A stretch of DNA of 64,000 nt from Syntrophales bacterium. Its GTDB lineage: Bacteria; Desulfobacterota; Syntrophia; Syntrophales; UBA4778. Of the stretch, positions 32,076 to 39,149 are shown piece after piece (the first letter of the stretch is position 1; the number at the start of each line of letters is the position of its first letter). The translations under genes and the position numbers were made by a program. Location: contig JAQTPK010000004.1 of NCBI GenBank assembly GCA_028712885.1, forward strand, positions 1 through 64,000, written 5' to 3'. Under the pieces are notes generated by a model, which saw nothing but the letters and a program-made list of their open reading frames with translations, did no database searches and had not been told where the DNA came from.

Positions 32076-33260
32076 ATGGAAATCGCAAAAGGAGTTTACT
32101 GGGTCGGAGTGGTTGATTGGGGCCTGAGGCATTTCCACGGCCATGAACTTTCAACCCACCGCGGATCGACTTACAATGCTTACCTGATCATAGATGAAAA
32201 GATCGTCCTCGTGGACACGGTCTGGAACCCTTTTCAGGACCAGCTCCTCCGGAACATCTCCGCCGTCATAGATCCTTCGAAAATCGATCTGGTCGTAGCG
32301 AATCATTCCGAGTCCGATCATTCCGGGTCGCTCCCGGCGGTTATGCGCCGCATACCGAACGCGACCGTTGTTGTTTCGAAGAGGGGCGAGGAAAGCGTAG
32401 AGGGGCATTACCACCAGGCGTGGAACTTCAAGTCCGTGAAAACGGGAGACCGGATTTCAATCGGAGAGAACGAGCTGGTTTTCATCGAGGCCCCCATGCT
32501 CCATTGGCCGGACAGCATGTTCACATATCTTGCCGGGCGCAACATTCTCATGCCGAACGACGCATTCGGTCAGCATTACGCAACCTCTTTCCGCTTCAAT
32601 GATCAGGTCCACCGGGAGGAGCTGTACGAAGAGGCGATAAAGTATTATGCAAACATCCTGACTCCCTTCAGCGCGCTCGTCCTCAAGAAGATCGACGAGG
32701 TCCTCGCGCTCGGCCTGCCTGTCGACATGATCGCCCCGAGCCATGGGGTGATCTGGCGCCGCGATCCGCTCCAGATCGTGACGAAATACCGGGAGTGGGC
32801 TTCACAGGTCCCGGAAAAGAGCGCTGTTGTGGCATACGATACCATGTGGGAGGGGACGCGCCGGATGGCGGAAGCGGTGGGAAACGGCATGGCGGCGGAG
32901 GGCATCCCCTGCAAAATCTTCCACATGGCGGTTTCGGACCGCAATGACGTCATCACGGAAATCTTCAAGTCCCGGGCGGTGGTGATAGGCTCGCCGACGC
33001 TGAACCAGGGCCTTCTCCCCACGATTGCCCCGATTCTGGAAGACATTCGCGGTCTCCGCTTTCAAAACAAGATCGGCGCCGCGTTCGGCACCTACGGATG
33101 GAGCGGCGAATCAGTGAAGCTGATCGAGGAGCACCTGACCCGCTGCAAAATCCCGGTCGTATGCCCCGGGGTCCGGGCGAAGTGGCAGCCGAAACCGGCC
33201 GATCTGGAAAATTGCGAGAAAATGGGCAGGGAAATTGCGGCGGCCGTAAAATCGACGTAA
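32076..33260 (+). CDS. Flavodiiron protein (rubredoxin:oxygen/NO oxidoreductase type)
   Basis: A 394-residue soluble protein reducing O2 or NO, protecting an anaerobe. The beta-lactamase-like domain (1-250) has the diiron ligands HxExDH in NHSESDHSGS, a further H in EAPMLHWPDSM, an aspartate in LMPNDAFGQHY, and a histidine in MIAPSHGVIW. The flavodoxin domain (about 250-390) binds FMN through AYDTMWEGTRRMAEAV and GSPTLNQGLLPTIAPI. No rubredoxin extension is present. It is a single-gene unit with its own promoter. Downstream lie heptad repeats and a structured intergenic region. Confidence 0.93.
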   Translation: MEIAKGVYWVGVVDWGLRHFHGHELSTHRGSTYNAYLIIDEKIVLVDTVWNPFQDQLLRNISAVIDPSKIDLVVANHSESDHSGSLPAVMRRIPNATVVVSKRGEESVEGHYHQAWNFKSVKTGDRISIGENELVFIEAPMLHWPDSMFTYLAGRNILMPNDAFGQHYATSFRFNDQVHREELYEEAIKYYANILTPFSALVLKKIDEVLALGLPVDMIAPSHGVIWRRDPLQIVTKYREWASQVPEKSAVVAYDTMWEGTRRMAEAVGNGMAAEGIPCKIFHMAVSDRNDVITEIFKSRAVVIGSPTLNQGLLPTIAPILEDIRGLRFQNKIGAAFGTYGWSGESVKLIEEHLTRCKIPVVCPGVRAKWQPKPADLENCEKMGREIAAAVKST

Positions 33261-33437
33261 GGCGTAAGGAGTGAGGCGTGAGGTGTGAAACGTAAAGCCA
33301 GATCTTTGCCGGGCTCATCACAAAAGACCGGAAAATTTAACAGAATAAGAGAAGAAGATATAGGAGAGAATGTAAAAAAGTGAAGCATAGGAAGTGCGTT
33401 TTCTTTAACACCTTACGATTCACTCCTTACGCCTCAC
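33257..33437. repeat. Paired heptad arms (GTAAGGC / GCCTTAC class), long spacer
   Basis: Left arm at 33257-33297: GTAAGGC, GTAAGGA, GTGAGGC, GTGAGGT, GTGAAAC, GTAAAGC, an uninterrupted 7-bp register. Right arm at about 33406-33437: CTTACGA, TTCACTC, CTTACGC, CTCACGA. About 105 bases of unique sequence separate the arms. Class A. Confidence 0.75.
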
Positions 33438-33479
33438 GAGAACCGATATTATTCACGGACTGACGTGACCCGCTTTCCT

Positions 33480-33634
33480 CAGTTGATATCCGCGGCTGCG
33501 GACGGAAGCGGCATATTGCAGCGGTACCGACCGCGGCAAAAAAACCGACTTTAATGCTTAGACGGACCGTGCAGGCGGTCCATGTCCGAAAACTTTCTTA
33601 AGGGGCAGATATCATGTATCTGCTCCTTTTTTTT
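33480..33634 (+). ncRNA. Candidate small RNA with four hairpins and a terminator
   Basis: No ORF is seen here. Hairpins: TCCGC/GCGGA (33489-33502), GCGGT/ACCGC (33521-33534) and GGACCG/CGGTCC (33564-33581). They are followed by a strong intrinsic terminator, GGGGCAGATA (33602-33611) with TATCTGCTCC (33617-33626) and eight T. The flavodiiron gene ends over 300 bases upstream, so this is either its distant terminator preceded by palindromes, or an independent RNA. I found no clear promoter in 33438-33480. Confidence 0.5.
33602..33634 (+). terminator. Intrinsic terminator
   Basis: A 10-bp stem (one G-U pair), loop TCATG, then a run of eight T at 33627-33634. It isolates the amidoligase locus from everything upstream. 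Confidence 0.9.
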
Positions 33635-33782
33635 CCGGCCTTTTCCCCCCGCATCTATCCTGATTGATGAATGCCTTCCGCCGACCGCGGGTGCATTCGA
33701 TTTTCAGCTTTGGACTTCCGGACAGCTGCGTCCGGGGAACGATCGGACCGGAATCGCCCGGATCGCCTTCGGGGTCATCCAG

Positions 33783-33808
33783 AAAGGAGGTATATGCAAG
33801 TCGCGTGA
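33783..33808 (+). other. Very strong ribosome site with four-codon frame
   Basis: AAAGGAGGT (33783-33791 region) is followed at 33794 by ATG CAA GTC GCG TGA. The frame is in register with the ORF at 33854-34084, so readthrough of this TGA would add 20 residues to it. It may be a minimal regulatory uORF, the remains of an original start, or a Sec codon. No convincing SECIS hairpin follows the TGA, so Sec is unlikely. Confidence 0.4.
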
Positions 33809-33853
33809 AGCGCAGGAATTTTGAACCCTAATTGGAAGAGAAAGGGAAAGAAC

Positions 33854-34084
33854 ATGAAAGAGCTGACACTTTTTGAAAAGCGGAAATTCGCAGCGGATAC
33901 GGACGGGAACGGAAGCCGCGAGGTATCCAGAATATCCTCCATCCGGGTCGCCGTGGAAATGGGAAATCCTTTCGCGAACAACTCGGGGAAGGAGGAGGGC
34001 AGGAACAGGCGCGGGGAAAGCGTTTTCAGGTTCGTGCTGAACAGACAGCGCGAGCTGCGGATTCGGACCGAGCGCCGTCAATAA
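33854..34084 (+). CDS. Small basic ORF upstream of the amidoligase, unknown
   Basis: A 76-residue protein starting MKELTLFEKRKFAADTDG and ending RELRIRTERRQ. It is rich in Arg, Glu, Ser and Asn, with no Cys, no signal peptide and no recognised family. AAAGGGAAAG lies about 4 bases ahead of the ATG. The sequence between the terminator at 33634 and this start holds two further GC-rich hairpins (CCGGAC/GTCCGG near 33718). Its place directly ahead of an amidoligase makes it a candidate peptide substrate or partner, which is speculation from context. Confidence 0.5.
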   Translation: MKELTLFEKRKFAADTDGNGSREVSRISSIRVAVEMGNPFANNSGKEEGRNRRGESVFRFVLNRQRELRIRTERRQ

Positions 34085-34122
34085 ACCGGAAGAAGACGAC
34101 CGGCTCCATCGGAGGTGAAGTA

Positions 34123-34146
34123 ACCGCCTGATCTTTTTCAGGCGGT
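34123..34146 (+). promoter_or_regulatory. Perfect hairpin in the amidoligase leader
   Basis: ACCGCCTGA (34123-34131) and TCAGGCGGT (34138-34146) form a perfect 9-bp stem with loop TCTTTT. No T run follows, so it is not an intrinsic terminator by itself. It lies 40 bases after the small ORF. Confidence 0.6.
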
Positions 34147-34175
34147 CTCCGCTTCAGAGTCGGGATACCGCATTC

Positions 34176-34250
34176 AACCGGCTTCGGCCGGGTTACCCAG
34201 AAATGGGCATGAACCCGGCCGGGGAAGCTTTCCCTCTTGCCGGGTTTTTT
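34176..34250 (+). promoter_or_regulatory. Transcription attenuator (four-segment) before the amidoligase
   Basis: Segment 1 AACCGGC (34176-34182) pairs with segment 2 GCCGGGTT (34187-34194) through a TTCG loop. Segment 3 AACCCGGC (34212-34219) pairs with segment 4 GCCGGGTT (34239-34246), which is followed by TTTT, making a terminator. Segments 2 and 4 are identical 8-mers, so segment 3 can pair with segment 2 (9 bp with the next base) instead and prevent termination. This is the standard 1-2/3-4 versus 2-3 attenuator layout. The amidoligase ATG is 22 bases downstream. Confidence 0.7.
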
Positions 34251-34271
34251 GCCCGGAAGAGGAGAAAGGAA

Positions 34272-35987
34272 ATGAAGAAAAAATTTTCGCGAAGATATGC
34301 CGACGGCCCCCGGGACCCGGAAATAACCCGCGTGGAAGCGGCCAGGGTCCATGACAATCTGCTTACAGAATGGATTATTACCAGCAACAACATAGACGGC
34401 GCCCTCAACTGCGGCTGCGCCGATTTTGAAACTCAGAGCGATTCCCGGGAATGTCTCCCCTTCGGGAACTGCCGGCATATCCGTTCGGCAGATTTCTCCG
34501 TTCTGAAAAAAGCGGCGTATTCTTTCAAAAAATGGTCCGAAAGAAACGCAGGTACAGCCGGCCCGTCGCCGCGCCTTGCGTCCCTCCTGCGACCGCTGGA
34601 CACAAGGATTCATGAAAGGCTCAGCGCAACCCAGGCCCGCCTCATCCTCGCCGATGCGCTGGCCCGGCAGGGAATCTCCCCTGGAGAGTACGGAAAGATC
34701 CTGGACCGCTGCGGAACAGTTTCGCTGGTCCCCCGTACGGTTTTCGGAGTTGAACTCGAATGCTTCATCAATAACCTGAACGGCGGCCGGGAAGGCCTGG
34801 TCGAAGAAGCAGCATCGCTCGGCCTGGAAATAGCCGGGCGGCCGGAGGAAATCCCGGCGCGAAGGGTCTGGGTGATCAAGAGGGATTCCAGCGTGCACGG
34901 ACACGCCAATCCGTATTATTCGCCGATCGAGATCGCCAGTCCGCCCCTTTACGGGGCCTGCGGGTTTCGCCGGATCGAGACCGTCATTGCCGCGTTCAGG
35001 AAAATCGGCGGCGGCGTGAACGGCTCGTGCGGATATCACGTCCATGTAAACGCCGAAGGCATTCCCGCGGACTCCCTCGTCCGCCTGATGCTGGCATGGC
35101 GGATCGTGGAACGGCGCTTTCTCTGGGGCATTGTCCCGCCGGGAAGGCGCGAACTCGAGTACAGAAACAAAGAGGGTCGCATGCGGACGGGCGGGTACTT
35201 CTGCAAGGAAGTAACGCGGGAAATGATCCGCAAATGCATGCAGGAAGGCCCCTGGTCTTTCGAGGACTATGAAAGGCATTACAGCCTGAACTATGCGGCT
35301 CTGCGCAGACATGGGACGGTGGAAGTAAGGCTCGCAGCGGGGACCCTCAATACCGACAGGATCCGCAACTGGGCCCTGCTCGTCCTGAAGCTTACTGATA
35401 CGGTCTGGAGGATGCGGCTCGGCCCGGAAGAATTCGCCCGCTGCCGCTCAATTGAGGATTTCCTCGCCTGCATCGGGACGGCCGGACCGGAGTGCCCCTC
35501 CGTACTGGCGAAAGCAGGCGATTGGGCGATGGAAAGGTTCCGGAAAATCTGGCAATGGGAAAGGCATCCGGAATATCTGGAAGCGATGAAGGCGGACGGC
35601 TGCAAGGCGGCGTCCGCGGGAGGGGGAGGACGCGCGCAGGCGGTCCGCGATTACCTGGACAGCTTCACCCGCCCCCTCACGATATACGATCCCTGCCTCG
35701 ATGCCAACAGCATTCACAATCTCTGCGCCCGGTCCGGACGCTTCAGGCCGGACCCGGAAGATATCCTGGGGGGAATCGTATCGCGCCAGTGGCGTTTCGG
35801 GCCAAGAACGGGCGCCTTCATCCAGGCCCTGGACCAGTCGGGAGAGATCCTGACCTGCAGCTGCAGCGCCTTCCGCAGAAGCAGAGGCAGATACTGCGCT
35901 CACGTCAGACCGATCGCGAGAATGCTGCTCCTTCTCAGGCGCTGGGAACAGGCGTATCCTGATCGGCAGATTGCCGAAGCAGGCTGA
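34272..35987 (+). CDS. Amidoligase-domain protein flanked by two SWIM zinc fingers
   Basis: A 571-residue protein with three parts. Residues 46-70 form a SWIM-type zinc finger (C47, C49, C67, H69; NCGCAD to GNCRHI). About 155-400 match the amidoligase family (glutamine synthetase/glutamate-cysteine ligase fold, PF12224-like): FGVELECFI (158-166), SPIEIASPPL (217-226), GYHVHVNAEG (254-263) and TVEVRLAAGTLNTDRI (349-364). Residues 528-545 form a second SWIM finger (C529, C531, C542, H544; TCSCSA to YCAHVR). Amidoligases form ATP-dependent peptide or isopeptide amides; SWIM fingers bind DNA or protein. I know of no described protein with this order. Start at ATG 34272 with GGAGAAAGG ahead. It is cytoplasmic, with a terminator directly after the stop. 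Confidence 0.8.
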   Translation: MKKKFSRRYADGPRDPEITRVEAARVHDNLLTEWIITSNNIDGALNCGCADFETQSDSRECLPFGNCRHIRSADFSVLKKAAYSFKKWSERNAGTAGPSPRLASLLRPLDTRIHERLSATQARLILADALARQGISPGEYGKILDRCGTVSLVPRTVFGVELECFINNLNGGREGLVEEAASLGLEIAGRPEEIPARRVWVIKRDSSVHGHANPYYSPIEIASPPLYGACGFRRIETVIAAFRKIGGGVNGSCGYHVHVNAEGIPADSLVRLMLAWRIVERRFLWGIVPPGRRELEYRNKEGRMRTGGYFCKEVTREMIRKCMQEGPWSFEDYERHYSLNYAALRRHGTVEVRLAAGTLNTDRIRNWALLVLKLTDTVWRMRLGPEEFARCRSIEDFLACIGTAGPECPSVLAKAGDWAMERFRKIWQWERHPEYLEAMKADGCKAASAGGGGRAQAVRDYLDSFTRPLTIYDPCLDANSIHNLCARSGRFRPDPEDILGGIVSRQWRFGPRTGAFIQALDQSGEILTCSCSAFRRSRGRYCAHVRPIARMLLLLRRWEQAYPDRQIAEAG

Positions 35988-35994
35988 ACTGAAA

Positions 35995-36031
35995 GGCATC
36001 GGGAAAGAAAGGCATCCCGGTGCCTTTTTTT
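35995..36031 (+). terminator. Intrinsic terminator of the amidoligase gene
   Basis: GGCATCGGG and CCCGGTGCC (one G-U pair) enclose a purine-rich loop, followed by seven T. It closes the amidoligase unit. Confidence 0.88.
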
Positions 36032-36076
36032 ATGCAGAAAAAATTTGACTGGAAACCGAAAAAATGAGAGTACCTG

Positions 36077-36166
36077 GACAAGTAAAAAGTGAAAGGTGAA
36101 AAGTAAAAAGGCTTAATGAAGCAATAAGCCGTTTGTGATCTTTTCACTTTTAACCTCTCACTTTTT
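36077..36166. repeat. Paired heptad arms (AAAAGTG / CACTTTT class)
   Basis: Left arm: AGTAAAA, AGTGAAA, GGTGAAA, AGTAAAA. Right arm from about 36138: TTTTCAC, TTTTAAC, CTCTCAC, TTTTTAT. The two are complementary in kind, with about 30 bases between. Class B. Confidence 0.7.
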
Positions 36167-36182
36167 ATCGGATTGATTAAAA

Positions 36183-36650
36183 ATGCTGCATCGATCTTCG
36201 AGCTTACTCTTCAGGATTCTCCTTGGTTTTCTGCTGGCCTGTTTCCTGTGTTCATGCTCTCTCCTGCCCGTAAAGAAAACTCCCCGAAAAGAGGTCCGGA
36301 AAATGCTGGTCACGGCTTACGACGCCGGGCAGAAATCTACCGGTTGGAAGTATAAATACGGGTGCTGCTTATTTCCGCCGGTTTATGCGTACGGACCTAA
36401 CGAGGGAAAACCGAAAAAGGTGGGCATAACGTCCGACGGCACCAAGGCGAAAAAGGGCACGATCGCCGCCGATATCTCCCGCTATCCGTATGGGACCCGC
36501 ATGTATGTGCCGGGATACGGGTGGGGCGTTGTTCACGACACAGGCAGCGCCATAAAAGGCGACCACATCGACGTCTTTTTCCCGAGCCACAGGGACGCCA
36601 TGGCGTGGGGGAGAAAATACCTGGACGTCATTGTCGAGAGAAAAAGATAG
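36183..36650 (+). CDS. 3D-domain lipoprotein
   Basis: A 155-residue exported protein. A lipobox near LACFLCSC (residues 19-26) follows a hydrophobic signal, predicting a lipoprotein. The C-terminal half is a 3D (DDD) domain, named for three conserved aspartates: GTIAADISRYPYGTRMYVPG, then GVVHDTGSAIKGDHIDVFFP and AWGRKYLDVI. Such domains occur in cell-wall-active proteins (MltA-like and YocH-like). It probably acts on peptidoglycan or its remodelling in the periplasm (inference). Starts at ATG 36183, after a paired-arm repeat; the ribosome site is weak. Confidence 0.8.
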   Translation: MLHRSSSLLFRILLGFLLACFLCSCSLLPVKKTPRKEVRKMLVTAYDAGQKSTGWKYKYGCCLFPPVYAYGPNEGKPKKVGITSDGTKAKKGTIAADISRYPYGTRMYVPGYGWGVVHDTGSAIKGDHIDVFFPSHRDAMAWGRKYLDVIVERKR

Positions 36651-36663
36651 AAGCCGAGCGGCT

Positions 36664-37227
36664 TTAATCCCCTATCTCATCAAGAAAGCCGTCGAGTTTC
36701 ATAATGCGGACCATCGGCTCCAACGGCATCTTTCTTACCGCCGCAAGAAACCCCTCATGGATCTCACGCCTGTGGGCGGCGCAGCAGTCCTCGACGATGA
36801 CCGCCCGGAAATCGTAAGAGAACCCGTCCATGGCGGTCATGTAAACGCATCCGGGCGTAGCAATCCCCGCCACGACGATGGTATCGATTTTCCAGAGCCG
36901 GAGCGTAATGTCGAGATCCGTCTTGAAGAAAGCGCTCAATCTCCTCTTCTCCAGGACCGTATCGCCGGGCTCCGGGCCGAGCTCGGGAACAACTTCGACT
37001 CCCGAGGTGCCTCTTATCGCGTGGGGCTTCATCCTGCCTGAGAAGAGCAAGTCCCCTTCCATGAAGCTGTCGTTGGCGAATACGACGGGTATTTTTTTCT
37101 TCCGGCATTCTTCCAGAAGTCTTTTCAGGTTGGGGATGATCCCGGCGAATTCCGATGACTTTCCTCCCGCCAGATGCATCCCGACATTATCTTTGATCAT
37201 ATCTACGACGATCAATGCAGGTCTCAT
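36664..37227 (-). CDS. Isochorismatase-family cysteine hydrolase
   Basis: A 187-residue alpha/beta hydrolase of the nicotinamidase/isochorismatase superfamily. The catalytic triad is visible: Asp in LIVVDMIKDN, Lys in VLEKRRLSAFF, Cys in GIATPGCVYMTA (preceded by the cis-peptide loop). FANDSFMEGD lies near the metal-binding position of nicotinamidases. The substrate cannot be decided; nicotinamidase, isochorismatase and ureido-acid hydrolases share the fold. Start at MRPALIVVDM (ATG 37227) with GAGGAG 6 bases ahead. It is convergent with the 3D lipoprotein gene. Confidence 0.85.
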   Translation of the reverse strand: MRPALIVVDMIKDNVGMHLAGGKSSEFAGIIPNLKRLLEECRKKKIPVVFANDSFMEGDLLFSGRMKPHAIRGTSGVEVVPELGPEPGDTVLEKRRLSAFFKTDLDITLRLWKIDTIVVAGIATPGCVYMTAMDGFSYDFRAVIVEDCCAAHRREIHEGFLAAVRKMPLEPMVRIMKLDGFLDEIGD

Positions 37228-37278
37228 GATTTTCTCCTCATAACAATTCCGGGGCGGCCTGATATTTATCATAGATAT

Positions 37279-37441
37279 TGGTGAGGCGTAAGGGGTGAAG
37301 CGTAAGGTGTTCTTCAAATACGATAAGTTCTGTCAGCCACACAACATTTTGTGCTCATGCTTCACATTTATTCACTCTCATGCCGGATCCAAGCCTCACG
37401 CGACACACCTCACACCTTACACTTTACGCTTTACGTTTACG
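37279..37441. repeat. Paired heptad arms (GTGAGGC / CTTACAC class)
   Basis: Left arm at 37279-37312: GTGAGGC, GTAAGGG, GTGAAGC, GTAAGGT. Right arm at about 37393-37441: CTCACGC, CTCACAC, CTTACAC, TTTACGC, TTTACGT. About 80 bases of unique sequence separate them. Class A. Confidence 0.72.
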
Positions 37442-37508
37442 CTTTTACCCTGCCCTGCAAAAGGGAACTCTATTATGGTATAATCATCCTCCGGCGGGAG
37501 AGGAAAGC

Positions 37509-39149
37509 ATGAAGATAATCTACTTGGCCGACATTCATGGAGCGTTTGAGCGGGTAAAGGACCTCCTCGCCGCGACCGACGCCCAGGTTTACATCATCGC
37601 CGGCGATCTCATCGACCGTCCTTTTTATACCCGAGAGATGTCCGCCCGCTACCGGGCGCTCCAGTCCGGCCTCTCGCGCCTGCAATGCCGGCTTGGAGAC
37701 GAGGAGGCGGACCTGGACGATTTTGCCGAAGATCTCCTGAAGCGGACGGATCTTCCCGGAGGCGTCCTTGAGCAGGCGGCGGAATACCGGGATGCAACCG
37801 TCCGGGCCCGGCGCGTCCTCCAGCAGAAGTACAAAATTCTGGAAAGCATTCTCTTCCTTAAGGGCACCTCCCAGATCTTCTGCCTGCCGGGCAACTACGA
37901 CATGGACCTGCAGTACACTTCCCTCCACGGGAGAGATCTCCACCGCCATTGGCACTATGCGGCGGACCTGAGGATAGCCGGTTACGGAGGGGCGGATGTC
38001 GCCACGCCCGGAATTCCCCAGCGCTATTCCGTGCGGTACCTGGCGGACAGCGGCATGAGCGAGATGACCCGTTTTTTCACGGAAACCCGCCCGGATATTA
38101 TCGTCACGCACAAGCCTGCCCACGGAATTCACGATCATGTTCCCCCCATGGGAGAGATCGGTTCGCCGGAGCTGAGGAGGTTCTGCGAAGAAAACCGCAT
38201 CCCCTTGTGCCTTACCGGCCATATTCACGACCAGTGGGGATTCGCCGAGATTGAGGGGACAATTTACCTGAACCCTTCCAATTTCGGCGAGGTCCTCCAA
38301 CCCGGCGGACGGGTGTCCGAAGGAGGATTTTTCTACACTATTGAAACAAGCGGGAGGCAGATCGCCGGAATCACTCTGAGCAAGCTGGTCCGGGACACGG
38401 TCCGGGAAATAGCGTCCTGCAGGCCTGAAAACGGGCTCTGGGTAAAGGACGTCCTGGACCCGGAACGGTTCGGGGCGCTGCTGCGGGGGAAGAACTGCGA
38501 TCTTTCGGAGGCGACGGGGGAACAGGCATTCCGGGACGAGCTGAAGAAAAAGATGCGCTGGTTTTTCCCCGGGGGGATGGCGGACCACGCCGTCCGGGCA
38601 GCCGCCGAACAGATTCAGAGCGCGGCTTCATCCCTGGAGAAACGATACGGCGTCACTGTTTCCGCGGACCTGCTGGCCGGCCGGGAATCGCCCTCTCGTG
38701 ATGCCGCCGTTTTGGATGTGATACTCTATGTAAGAGGCGGCTTGAAGCCGGACATCATCGATTTTGCGGTTTCCGCCTGCCCTCTGGTCCGCATCGCCGA
38801 CTGGATCGATCTGGACCAGGTAAGCCGCAGCCTCAACGAAAAAAATTACGAATGCGACGTCACCCTCCGCTTTGCGGCCTACCGGGCCGCAGGCAGCGCC
38901 CTGCGGGACGGCGGCGCGGCCGAACTGGAAGACAGCATGGGCGCCGACCCGGCATTCCGCGGCGAGATCGAGGGGACCGGCTTCGCTTACATGGAGATCT
39001 TTCAGAATCTCGCGGCGCGGGTGGAGAACATGAAGGTGTTCGACGCCCGCCTGCGGGAACTGGGCATCACCGCGCCCGAGGCTTTCAAGAAAAGGGTGAG
39101 GGAGTGTCTGCATGGCGGTCACAAAAGCGAAAATCAGGAAACTGATTAA
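37509..39149 (+). CDS. Metallophosphoesterase with C-terminal extension
   Basis: A 546-residue protein. Residues 1-300 form a calcineurin-like phosphoesterase with the usual metal motifs in order: DIHG (8-11), IAGDLIDRP, PGNYDMD, THKPAHG and GHIHDQWG. The C-terminal half (about 300-546) is mixed alpha/beta with no recognised domain, ending in PEAFKKRVRECLHGG. Possible substrates include phosphodiesters such as cyclic nucleotides. It overlaps the following GGDEF gene by 38 bases, so the two are probably co-expressed. Start at MKIIYLADIH (ATG 37509) with GAGGAAAG ahead; the longer frame runs into repeat sequence. Confidence 0.82.
   Translation: MKIIYLADIHGAFERVKDLLAATDAQVYIIAGDLIDRPFYTREMSARYRALQSGLSRLQCRLGDEEADLDDFAEDLLKRTDLPGGVLEQAAEYRDATVRARRVLQQKYKILESILFLKGTSQIFCLPGNYDMDLQYTSLHGRDLHRHWHYAADLRIAGYGGADVATPGIPQRYSVRYLADSGMSEMTRFFTETRPDIIVTHKPAHGIHDHVPPMGEIGSPELRRFCEENRIPLCLTGHIHDQWGFAEIEGTIYLNPSNFGEVLQPGGRVSEGGFFYTIETSGRQIAGITLSKLVRDTVREIASCRPENGLWVKDVLDPERFGALLRGKNCDLSEATGEQAFRDELKKKMRWFFPGGMADHAVRAAAEQIQSAASSLEKRYGVTVSADLLAGRESPSRDAAVLDVILYVRGGLKPDIIDFAVSACPLVRIADWIDLDQVSRSLNEKNYECDVTLRFAAYRAAGSALRDGGAAELEDSMGADPAFRGEIEGTGFAYMEIFQNLAARVENMKVFDARLRELGITAPEAFKKRVRECLHGGHKSENQETD

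Noticed and set aside
33794-34084. The small ORF as a selenoprotein reading through TGA 33806
   Set aside because: No stable hairpin lies 16-37 bases after the TGA, and the residues around it do not resemble a redox site; kept only as an observation.
34026-35312. A 428-codon minus frame opposite the amidoligase
   Set aside because: The plus frame has paired SWIM fingers and amidoligase motifs; the minus frame has none and begins and ends arbitrarily.
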